Part shown: positions 1 through 7,328 of the stretch, in pieces
Layout: each line of letters starts with the position of its first letter
Position numbering within the stretch: position 1 is the stretch's first letter
DNA from: Lichenicola sp965198655
GTDB lineage: Bacteria > Pseudomonadota > Alphaproteobacteria > Acetobacterales > Acetobacteraceae
Reading direction: 5' to 3'
Length of the DNA stretch: 64,000 nt
Assembly: GCA_965198655.1 (NCBI GenBank)
Contig: OZ240668.1
Span: 4,154,001-4,218,000, forward strand
Translations under genes and position numbers: made by a program
The notes under the pieces: model-generated
Databases searched by the model: none
What the model saw: the letters and a program-made list of their open reading frames with translations, nothing else
Told to the model about the DNA's origin: nothing

Positions 1-768
1 GTGCAGGTCGTGCAGGTCCGACACGCCGGGCAGTGCGCGCAGGGTGCGCTCCACCGCGGCGGGGTCGATCCCCGCCGGCACCCCGTCCAGCGCCAGCGCC
101 ACCGACTGGCGCAGCAGCGACCAGGTGCCGGCGACGATGACGGCGGCGACCAGCAGGCTCGCCGCCGGGTCGATCCGTTGCCAGCCGGTCAGCACGATCA
201 GCAGCCCGGCCGCCACCACGGCGCAGGCGGTCAGCGCGTCGGCGGCCATGTGCAGGAAGGCGCCGCGCAGGTTGAGGTCGTGCTTCGCCCCGGACATGAA
301 GAGCAGGGCGGTCGTGCCGTTCACGGCGATGCCGATCGCGGCCACGATCATCACGGTGGGACCGGACACCGGCGCCGGCTCGAACAGCCGCCGGATCGCC
401 TCGGCGGCGATCCCGCCGGTCACCACCAGCAGCAGGATGGCGTTGAACAGCGCCGACAGGATCGAAGAGCGGCGCAGCCCGTAGGTGTAGCGGCCACTGG
501 GCCGGCGGCGGCCGAGCCGGGTGGCGAGCCAGGCGGCGCCGAGGCCGAGCACGTCGCCGAGGTTGTGCCCCGCGTCGGCCAGCAGGGCGAGCGAGCCGGC
601 CAGGGCGCCATAGATCGCCTCGCCCGCGACGTAGGAAAGGTTGAGCGCGATGCCGACCGCAAAGGCGGTGCCGAAGCTCGCCGGCGCATGGACGTGGCCG
701 CCATGGCCGTGGGCGTGTCCCTGTCCGTGCGCGTGGTCCGCCTCGTGGTGGTGCGCATGGTCGTGCAT
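1..768 (-). CDS. Cation diffusion facilitator (CzcD-like) metal exporter, 3' end beyond window
   Basis: The first 256 codons of a cation diffusion facilitator, an inner-membrane antiporter that exports Zn/Co/Cd-type divalent metals. The start is ATG at 766-768. The first ~25 residues are very His-rich (MHDHAHHHEADHAHGQ...), a metal-binding tail typical of the CzcD/ZnT branch. The membrane core follows, with the transmembrane HxxxD metal site seen as LLADAGHNLGDVLG and a second one as LHMAADALTACAVV. The cytoplasmic C-terminal domain is beginning when the gene runs off the left edge. It is divergent from the downstream flavoprotein gene. Family assignment is firm; the metal is not determinable from sequence. 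Confidence 0.9.
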   Translation of the reverse strand, partial: MHDHAHHHEADHAHGQGHAHGHGGHVHAPASFGTAFAVGIALNLSYVAGEAIYGALAGSLALLADAGHNLGDVLGLGAAWLATRLGRRRPSGRYTYGLRRSSILSALFNAILLLVVTGGIAAEAIRRLFEPAPVSGPTVMIVAAIGIAVNGTTALLFMSGAKHDLNLRGAFLHMAADALTACAVVAAGLLIVLTGWQRIDPAASLLVAAVIVAGTWSLLRQSVALALDGVPAGIDPAAVERTLRALPGVSDLHDLH

Positions 769-882
769 CGTCGTCGGCTCCCGGTCCCGGCCCGCGCTTG
801 CAAGCCTCCGATGGTAGGGCGATATCGAGCCGGACGTCACCGGCGGTCCATGCAAGGGTCCGTCCCCGCAGGGTTCACCCGC

Positions 883-2532
883 ATGTTGCGACTGACCGAA
901 CTCAAGCTGCCGCTCGACCACGGCCCCGACGCCGTCGTGCCGGCGATCGCCGCCAGGCTGGGGGTGGCGGAGTCGGACGTGCTGTCGCACGCGCTGTTCC
1001 GGCGCGGGCACGACGCGCGCAAGCGGGGCGCGGTGCACCTGGTCTACAGCTTCGACGTGGCGGTGCGCGACGAGGCGGCGGTGCTGGCGCGGCTTGGCGA
1101 GGACAAGGCGGTGCAGCCCGCCCCGGACATGCGCTACCGGTTCGTGATGGACGGCGCGTCGCGGGCGGCGCGGCCCGGCTACCGGCGTCCGGTGGTGATC
1201 GGCACCGGCCCGTGCGGGCTGCTGGCGGGCCTGGTGCTGGCGCAGATGGGCTTGCGTCCGCTGCTGCTGGAGCGCGGCCGCGCGGTGCGGCAGCGCACCG
1301 TGGACACCTTCGCGCTGTGGCGGCGGTCCGTGCTCACGCCGGACAGCAACGTGCAGTTCGGCGAGGGCGGTGCCGGGACGTTCTCGGACGGTAAGCTGTA
1401 CAGCCAGGTCAGCGACCGGCAGCATTACGGCCGCAAGCTGCTCGAGGAGTTCGTCCGCGCCGGCGCGCCGGAGGAGATCCTGACCGTGTCCAAGCCGCAT
1501 ATCGGCACCTTCCGGCTGGTCACGGTGGTGGAAAGCATGCGGGCGCAGATCGAGGCGCTGGGCGGGGAGTACCGGTTCGGCTGCCACGTCACCGGGTTCG
1601 CGGTCGGCCGCAGCCGGTCCGGCGAGCGGCGGATCGAAGGGGTGACGCTGGCCGACGGCAGCGCGGTCGAGGCGGACCAGGTGGTGCTGGCGATCGGCCA
1701 CAGCGCGCGCGACACGTTCGCGGCGCTGCACGAGGCCGGGGTGTCGATGCAGGCCAAGCCGTTGTCGATGGGCGTCCGGATCGAGCATCCGCAGTCGCTG
1801 ATCGACCGGGCCCGGTTCGGCGAGCAGGCCGGGCATCCGTTGCTGGGGGCGGCCGACTACAAGCTGGTGCACCACGCGGCCAACGGGCGCGGGGTATACA
1901 GCTTCTGCATGTGCCCGGGCGGCACGGTGGTGGCGGCGACCTCGGAGGAAGGGCGCGTGGTCACCAACGGCATGAGCCAGTACTCGCGCGCCGAGCGCAA
2001 CGCGAACGCCGGGATCGTGGTCGGGCTGACGCCTGAGGACTTCGCAGCCTTCGGCGAGGGACCGCTGGCCGGGATGGCGTTCCAGCGGCACTGGGAAAGC
2101 CTGGCGTTCGGAGCCGGAGGCGGCGGCTACCGGGCGCCGGCGCAGCGGGTCGGCGACCTGCTGGCCGGGCGGCCTTCGACGGAGCTGGGTGCGGTGGTGC
2201 CGTCCTATACGCCTGGGGTCACGCCGACCTGCCTGTCTTCCTGCCTGCCGGACTACGCGGTGACGGCGATCCGGGAAGCGCTGCCGCAATTCGGGCGGCA
2301 GATCCGGGGGTTCGACATGCCGGACGCGGTGATGACGGGGGTGGAAACCCGCACCTCCTCGCCGGTGCGGATCACCCGCGGCGCGGACCTGCAAAGCCTC
2401 AACACGCGCGGGCTGTATCCGGCGGGCGAAGGCTGCGGCTACGCCGGCGGCATCATGACCGCGGGGATCGACGGCATCCGGGTGGCGGAAGCGCTGGCGA
2501 TGCAGATGGGCGACGTGCGGGCGGCGGCGTAG
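883..2532 (+). CDS. NAD(P)/FAD-dependent oxidoreductase, COG2509 family
   Basis: A 549-residue soluble flavoprotein. The N-terminal ~100 residues form the alpha/beta domain typical of COG2509 'uncharacterised FAD-dependent dehydrogenases'. The dinucleotide-binding motif follows near residue 105 (VIGTGPCGLLAG), ending in the acidic LLLERG. Further family marks are NVQFGEGGAGTFSDGKL, the mid-protein VVLAIGHSARDTF, and the C-terminal YPAGEGCGYAGGIMTAGIDG flavin-contacting motif. The frame stays open upstream to the window edge, but that extension is antisense to the CDF gene and has no homology signature. I therefore start at ATG 883 (an alternative is ATG 850). Substrate unknown. Confidence 0.88.
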   Translation: MLRLTELKLPLDHGPDAVVPAIAARLGVAESDVLSHALFRRGHDARKRGAVHLVYSFDVAVRDEAAVLARLGEDKAVQPAPDMRYRFVMDGASRAARPGYRRPVVIGTGPCGLLAGLVLAQMGLRPLLLERGRAVRQRTVDTFALWRRSVLTPDSNVQFGEGGAGTFSDGKLYSQVSDRQHYGRKLLEEFVRAGAPEEILTVSKPHIGTFRLVTVVESMRAQIEALGGEYRFGCHVTGFAVGRSRSGERRIEGVTLADGSAVEADQVVLAIGHSARDTFAALHEAGVSMQAKPLSMGVRIEHPQSLIDRARFGEQAGHPLLGAADYKLVHHAANGRGVYSFCMCPGGTVVAATSEEGRVVTNGMSQYSRAERNANAGIVVGLTPEDFAAFGEGPLAGMAFQRHWESLAFGAGGGGYRAPAQRVGDLLAGRPSTELGAVVPSYTPGVTPTCLSSCLPDYAVTAIREALPQFGRQIRGFDMPDAVMTGVETRTSSPVRITRGADLQSLNTRGLYPAGEGCGYAGGIMTAGIDGIRVAEALAMQMGDVRAAA

Positions 2533-2541
2533 CGCGGATCG

Positions 2542-2640
2542 TCACGGCGCGATCGGCGTGAACCGGGCGAACAGCTCGGCGACTTCGGCCAGGCTGGCAA
2601 GCGGGACGTAGTCGCAGACGGCGGCGTAGCGTTTCCATAA
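2542..2640 (-). pseudogene. C-terminal remnant of an unidentified gene
   Basis: A stop-terminated reading frame encodes a compact, protein-like tail (LWKRYAAVCDYVPLASLAEV, then AELFARFTPIAP) ending at TGA 2544-2542. There is no start codon and nothing upstream in frame. The adjoining DNA becomes less GC-rich and leads into the DUF6471 gene, so the 5' part of this gene was probably lost when that segment arrived. I do not recognise the parent protein. The call rests on coding-like composition and a plausible C-terminus only. Confidence 0.35.
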
Positions 2641-2666
2641 CGCCCGGCTTCCATGACCTGTATCCT

Positions 2667-2699
2667 GCTGTAAAAACAGCTATCTGTCATATGCGACAG
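2667..2699. promoter_or_regulatory. Two tandem dyads upstream of the DUF6471 gene
   Basis: GCTGT-AAAA-ACAGC (2667-2680) is followed four bases later by CTGTC-ATATGC-GACAG (2684-2699). The second arm runs directly into the purine-rich ribosome-binding site (AGGAGGAGAG) of the gene starting at 2713. This could be an operator pair, or a hairpin that affects translation start. The function is inferred from position only. Confidence 0.35.
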
Positions 2700-2712
2700 G
2701 AGGAGAGAGGCT

Positions 2713-2928
2713 ATGGGGATCGCGGTGACGGAAAAGGAATTGGCAGGCAAGGCATCCCGGTTCCTCAAGGCGGAGATGAAGCGTGCTGACGTAACCTACG
2801 CCGAGCTAGCGAGGCGGCTAGAGAAACAAGGTTTGCAAGAGACCGAAGCGTCAATTACCAGCAAGCTGGCAAGAGGGACATTCGCAGCAACATTCATGTT
2901 GGCAGTGGTGGCAGCCCCTAGAGCTTGA
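2713..2928 (+). CDS. DUF6471 domain protein, 3' end frameshifted
   Basis: A small (71 aa) DUF6471-type protein with a helix-turn-helix-like fold (KASRFLKAEMKRADVTYAEL ... SITSKLARGTFAATF). A strong Shine-Dalgarno (AGGAGGAGAG) precedes ATG 2713. The annotated frame ends ...VVAAPRA. Removing one C from the CCCC run at 2915-2918 instead gives ...VVAALELEGVRIVDI and a TAG at 2951-2953, which is the tail this family normally has. So one base was gained and the last ~11 residues replaced. The original TAG is also the insertion point of the IS630 element. The protein may still fold. Role unknown; the family is often found near mobile DNA. Confidence 0.7.
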   Translation: MGIAVTEKELAGKASRFLKAEMKRADVTYAELARRLEKQGLQETEASITSKLARGTFAATFMLAVVAAPRA

Positions 2929-2952
2929 GGGCGTTAGGATCGTAGACATCTA

Positions 2953-4005
2953 GAGCACGTTTGCTCCTGATTGAATCAGCCTGGGGGGATTCCGGCGCGG
3001 CGGCTTTTGTGATTCAAGCTGCTGGCTGGGCAGGAGGCCAGCAGCAATGGCCAAGCCCTATTCGGACGACCTTCGTGCCCGCATTGGTTCGGCTGTCCGC
3101 GATGGCTATACGGTGCGTGAGGCAGCCGAACTATTCGGGGTGAGCGCCGCAACGGCGGTCCGGTGTGGTCAGCGGATGCGCCAATGTGGCAGTGCAGCAG
3201 CCAAGGCGATGGGTGGCGCCCGACGCGACGTGCTGGCAGAGCACAAGGAATGGCTGCGGGACCGGATCAAGGTAGCGCCCGACCTTACTCTCGACGCTCT
3301 CGTGGCCGAACTGGCCGCTCGTGGCCTGCAAGTCAGCCGTTGGGCGGTTTGGCGGTTTTGCCGCGCCGAGAACCTGACCTTTAAAAAAAAGCATTCTACC
3401 CAGCGAGCAGGAGCGGCCGTCCATCGTTCGCCGGCGTGAATTTTGGCGCAGGCTGCAGGCGGCTCTGCCACGCAATCGCTTGGTCTTTATCGATGAGACA
3501 TGGGCAAAGACCAACATGACCCGCTTGCACGGACGATCTTTGCGGGGCACCAGGTTGCACGCCAAGGTGCCATACGGACATTGGAAAACCCTGACGTTTG
3601 TTGCAGCGCTTCGGTCAGATCGGATTGATGCGCCTTGCGTGTTCGATCAGCCGATCAATGCGGCCAGCTTCCTGGCCTGGGTCGAGCAAGCTTTGGTGCC
3701 GACGCTCAAGCCGGGCGACATCGTGGTGATGGACAATCTTAGTTCGCACAAGAACGCCGCCGTTCGTGCGACACTCAGAGCCGCCGGCGCCAAGCTCTTC
3801 TTCCTGCCCGCTTACAGTCCCGACCTAAACCCGATCGAGCAAGTGTTCTCCAAGCTCAAGACGCTGCTGAGAAAAGCTGCCGAAAGAACGGTAGACGCGA
3901 GCTGGAAAAGGATCGGCAGCTTGCTCGACGAGTTCAAACCGGACGAATGCGGGAACTACCTCACTGCCGCTGGATACGTTGGTTCAACCTGATGCAAACT
4001 TGCTC
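2953..4005 (+). mobile_element. IS630-family insertion sequence, copy 1
   Basis: A 1,053-bp element flanked by TA duplications (2951-2952 and 4006-4007) inside CTAG, as expected for IS630/Tc1-mariner transposition. The terminal inverted repeats are imperfect: left GAGCACGTTTGCTCC, right (reversed) GAGCAAGTTTGCATC. It carries a two-frame transposase. A nearly identical inverted copy lies at 48416-49467. The differences I saw are one extra G upstream of the transposase start here and one missense base (Ala here, Asp in copy 2). Near identity implies recent transposition. Confidence 0.93.
3047..3992 (+). CDS. IS630-family transposase, read through a frameshift at an A8 tract
   Basis: The first frame (3047-3439) encodes the N-terminal HTH DNA-binding half (MAKPYSDDLRARIGSAVRDG, YTVREAAELFGVS). 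The second frame, open through ORF 3480-3992 and continuous from about 3390, encodes the DDE catalytic half: VFIDETW, then VVMDNLSSHK, then LPAYSPDLNPIEQVFSK. This supplies the D-D-E triad. The frames join at the run of eight A (3383-3390): ...NLTFKK(K) / SILPSEQERPS.... Fusion needs a net +1 (or -2) shift, consistent with slippage on the A tract. The second copy has the same A8 tract, so this is programmed rather than decay. Confidence 0.9.
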
Positions 4006-4853
4006 TAGTGTCCCTTCGCACTTACGCTTTTGGTTTCCTGAAACACAGCATCATTCCAATGCAGCGTATAGTACGCTTGACCTCGGATCTGTATTCTAAC
4101 GCCAATTTTCTTGAAAATGCTTTCTACGTAACTTTGGTCAGCAAGAGACATATCTTCTTCTGCGTAGAAGTATATTACGTTGGAGAAGATGTAATTATCC
4201 GATAAACTTTCTGAGGTATTGCCAGGAATTCTTATACCTATCTGTACGATCTTCGACTTATCTAGTATATTGGCCAAGTTTGCAGCTATAAAAACATAGG
4301 TATTTTTATCCGGATAATCACGCTTGACAAACACTGCAAGAAACTTCGTCTGCGCATAAGCATCGTAGATGAACCGTATAGGTATAACGACTGTTTCTCC
4401 GTTATCCGACCTCTTCGCGTCTATATCCAGGGCAAAAGACCCGCCAGAGCTCGGTAGATCCTTATCAAATATATGCCGGAACGACGGAGGACGATGTTCC
4501 GTCTTTTCCTGCTCTTGTGCGGACTGTGTCGTGCTGTTCTCGATGGCGTTCCTCAAGGTGTTCGGCCAAAAGTAGGCACCTGCAAAGCCAATAAAGCCGA
4601 CCGCACAGGTTACCATTCCGTACAAACCAATCATACGACGATGATGACCTCTGCTGGCGGCATATCTTTCTCCTAATAATGCAGATCGGAACCCAGCCAC
4701 TGCAAACAAGGCAGCGCCCAATAATCCACCCCAAAAACAAGCCGCGCTTGAGATACCAGTCAGATGCAGATAGTCGGGAACCGCCATTACGCACACCGCG
4801 AAGAAAGCGGCGGCAACGAAGAAATGGGCAGCGATCCTGATATCCCAGCGCAT
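4005..4853 (-). CDS. Hypothetical membrane-anchored protein, AT-rich
   Basis: A 282-residue protein of no family I recognise. Three hydrophobic segments (about residues 8-28, 35-55 and 73-93) are followed by a soluble ~180-residue domain, with a Gln/Glu-rich linker near 105-115. That suggests a membrane-anchored domain on one face of the inner membrane. Base composition is far lower in GC than the flanking genes, especially over the soluble domain, so it was probably acquired horizontally. Its TAG stop (4007-4005) is shared with the IS630 target site. Before insertion the same CTAG would have ended both this gene and the convergent DUF6471 gene. Confidence 0.6.
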   Translation of the reverse strand: MRWDIRIAAHFFVAAAFFAVCVMAVPDYLHLTGISSAACFWGGLLGAALFAVAGFRSALLGERYAASRGHHRRMIGLYGMVTCAVGFIGFAGAYFWPNTLRNAIENSTTQSAQEQEKTEHRPPSFRHIFDKDLPSSGGSFALDIDAKRSDNGETVVIPIRFIYDAYAQTKFLAVFVKRDYPDKNTYVFIAANLANILDKSKIVQIGIRIPGNTSESLSDNYIFSNVIYFYAEEDMSLADQSYVESIFKKIGVRIQIRGQAYYTLHWNDAVFQETKSVSAKGH

Positions 4854-4859
4854 CTAAAC

Positions 4860-5190
4860 CATTCTACCCAGACTCGAAATAGCTCGTCGATAGTGTGCGA
4901 CCCGGTGTAGGGAGTTCATCGTCTATAATCCGAACCCGCTAGCGACAGGGCGACATCGGATTATGTGGGTGGCTGGGGTATCGGGCTCACCGCTCGCCGT
5001 GGTGACGTGTGCTACATAATACCGGGCTTCCGCCTTGCCTCGGGTGCGGTCGCCTGGCGATCGGTGGGTCGGATGGTGGCGACGGTGCGCTTCACCATCG
5101 GCGTGGTGCGGAAGGCGGTTTCGCTGGGATCTCGCGATGACGAGCGACGGATGACGGGTCGCCGACGTGCACGGCCCGAGGATACCGAGC
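4860..5190. other. Intergenic stretch, no gene seen
   Basis: About 330 bases between the AT-rich membrane-protein gene and the IS5-family element. A short open frame exists (4965-5204, plus strand) but it lacks coding character and runs into the IS end. I see no RNA gene or terminator. The promoter of the minus-strand gene presumably lies near 4860-4950. Confidence 0.4.
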
Positions 5191-5193
5191 CTA

Positions 5194-6033
5194 GGCCCTG
5201 TTAGAGCTTGAATGTCGTCGCGACATATGGGGCATGGCAGATGAACGCGAGAACCAGGTCTTCACGGATGCTGCCTGGGCGGTGTGGGAGCCGTTGATCG
5301 AGGCGGTGCGGCCGCGCGGCAAGACGCCACCCAAGGAACTGCGCCGGACCATCTCGGCCGTGTTCTGGCGCCACCAGAACGGCGCCAAGTGGCGCAGCAT
5401 CCCCAGCGACCTCGGCCCGTGGTGGCTGGCGGCGCAGTTGTTCATCCGCTGGGCCAGGGCGGGCGTGTGGGAGCGCCTGTTCGAGCGGGTGCGGCAAGGC
5501 GACGTTGCACTCGGCATGGTGTTCCTCGACGGCACCAACATCCGCGCCCACCACAAGGCGGCGGGCGCCCAAAAAAGGGGGTCAACAGCGTGGAGCGAGA
5601 CCATCGTGAAGCGCTTGGCCGCTCTCGCGGCGGCTACGGCACCAAGGTCTGCGTGATCGCAGACAGCCGCGGTCGCGCCATCTCCTTTGCGCTGGCGCCG
5701 GGACAGGCGCACGAGCTGCCGCTGGCGTCGGGCCTGCTGGGCGGCCTGCCGGGCGCGCCGGGATGGATCGTGGGCGACCGGGGCTACGCCTCGAACGCCT
5801 TGCGCGACCTGATCTGGATCATGGGTGCGCGACCTGCGATTCCGCCCAAACGCAACGATGCACCGGTCGCGTGCCGTCCATGGATCTACAGCAACCGCCA
5901 CCGCGTCGAGAACCTGTGGGCGCGGTTGAAAGAATGGCGGGCCGTGGCAACACGCTACGAGAAGACCGCCCGCTCGTTCCTCGGCATCCTCTGCCTGGCC
6001 GCCACGGCAGATTGGCTCAAGCTCTAACAGGCC
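5194..6033 (+). mobile_element. IS5-family (IS427-like) insertion sequence
   Basis: About 840 bp with matching ends: left GGCCCTGTTAGAGCTTGA and right, reversed, GGCCTGTTAGAGCTTGA. The flanks are CTA on the left and TTA on the right, compatible with a TA/TNA-type target duplication. It contains a two-frame transposase joined by a canonical A6G slippery site. It separates the AT-rich segment from a decayed methyltransferase gene. Confidence 0.85.
5234..6027 (+). CDS. IS5-family transposase, -1 programmed frameshift
   Basis: The first frame starts at ATG 5234 and carries the DUF4096-like N-terminal domain (WRHQNGAKWRSIPSDLGPWW) and the first catalytic Asp region (VFLDGTNIRAHHKAAG). At CCCAAAAAAGGGGG (about 5568-5581) a -1 shift on the A AAA AAG heptamer moves to the second frame. 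That frame continues GGYGTKVCVIAD, WIVGDRGYASNALRDL and the C-terminal NRHRVENLWARLKEWRAVAT, with the catalytic Glu in the YREK-like region, and ends at TAA 6025-6027. Without the shift the first frame stops at 5656. Both halves look undamaged, so the element is potentially active. Confidence 0.88.
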
Positions 6034-6172
6034 TTAGTGTCGTTCCTGGAGGGGGTCGGCGCGTCGCGCCTTGAGGTGCTGCATCCAGGGATGGCGCATG
6101 GGCGCCTTGTTCTGCCGGCTCGCAGGCTGTAGCGGTGGCGGTCGTCGGTGGCGTGCCAAGGAGTGGCGTGGC

Positions 6173-7204
6173 ATGCAGGATCGCGTTTCGCGGCTTCTGG
6201 ACGGCCTGGACCTCGCAGCGGGCCTCGGCCTCGAGATCGGGGCGTTGGCGACGCCGATCCTGCGACGGCCGCAGCACCGGGTGGTGTACCTGGATCACGT
6301 TCCGACCGGACAGCTCCGCGCGAAGTACGCGTCCGACCCGAGCGTGAGCGCCGACGGCATCGTTCCCGTCGATGTCGTGTGGGCGGGATCGTCACTCCGG
6401 GCCGCGGTGGGGCCGGACGTTTGGTTCGATCATGTCGTGGCGTCGCACGTCGTGGAGCATGTGCCCGATCTCCTGACGTGGCTTGCGGAAATCGCGACCG
6501 TGCTCGGGTCGGACGGGGCGTTGCGGCTCATCGTGCCCGACCGGCGGTTCACGATGGACATCTCTCGTCGCGAAACGGTGCTGGCGGACGTGCTCGCCGC
6601 TCATCTGGAGAAGCGGACGCGGCCGACGCCGCGGGACGTCCTGGACTTCTACGGCAACTATCGCATCGTCGACCGCGACGCGGCCTGGAACGGCCTGGAG
6701 CCGCCCGGGGACGGTGCCGCGATCTCCGAGATCGGGACGGCCATGATGCACGCCCGGTCCGCCTTGGCGGGCACCTACTGCGACTCGCATTGCTAGGTGT
6801 TCACGCCGAACAGCTTCGTCCACCTGATGGCCAACCTGGCAGCGATCGGCGAATGCGGCTTCCTGTGCGCACGGATCATCGACACCGTTCCGGGAGAGAT
6901 CGACTTCTTCGTCCACCTGCGGTGATCGACCGACGTCGAACGGGTGCGCGAAAGCTGGGACCGCGCGAGGCGGGTTCTGGTGCGGTCGCCATCCGTCCTC
7001 TCGGGGTTGCAGCAAGACGAACCGAGCGCGCTACGGGCAACCGTGAGGAGGCTGAAGGCTGACCACGAGCGCGAGTGCCAACGGGTCCGGGCCCTTGAAC
7101 TCGATCTCAGGGCGTCGCGGCTGACCGTCGAGCATCTTGGATCCATCCGAGGCGCGTTCGGCAGCCTTCGGCAGGCGCTGGCGCGACGAGTGCGCCATCC
7201 CTGA
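6173..7204 (+). pseudogene. SAM-dependent methyltransferase, broken by two in-frame stops
   Basis: A class I methyltransferase-domain protein. A good ribosome-binding site (AAGGAG, 6158-6163) precedes ATG 6173. The frame reads LGLEIGALATPIL, then the central VVASHVVEHVPDLLTWLAEI, LRLIVPDRRFTMDI and AGTYCDSHC, and is then cut by TAG at 6794-6796. It resumes immediately in the same frame with VFTPNSFVHLMANLAAIGEC and DFFVHLR, is cut again by TGA at 6923-6925, and continues to a stop at 7202-7204 with a coiled-coil-like tail. Relatives read Trp (TGG) at the first stop; the second is one transition from CGA (Arg). Two independent transitions in one open frame of about 343 codons indicate decay. 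Such proteins often sit in glycan or O-antigen clusters, but none remains here. Confidence 0.72.
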
Positions 7205-7328
7205 CAGCCGGCCGCGTACCCTTCCGGTTCGGCCGGGGTCCGGCGGCATCCGCTTTCCGCTCCATCGTGCTCGATGCTGATTGTCGTCCATGGCAAGGTC
7301 CTGCTCTGGCCAGGAGTAAGCGTTCCTC

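Noticed and set aside
1..882. Plus-strand open frame running into the flavoprotein gene (843 codons in all)
   Set aside because: The first ~294 codons are antisense to a clear CDF transporter and have GC-mirror composition without any domain; the flavoprotein starts at 883.
2667..2680. LexA/SOS box upstream of the DUF6471 gene
   Set aside because: CTGT-AAAA-ACAG has a 4-bp spacer, not the 8 bp of a CTGT-N8-ACAG box.
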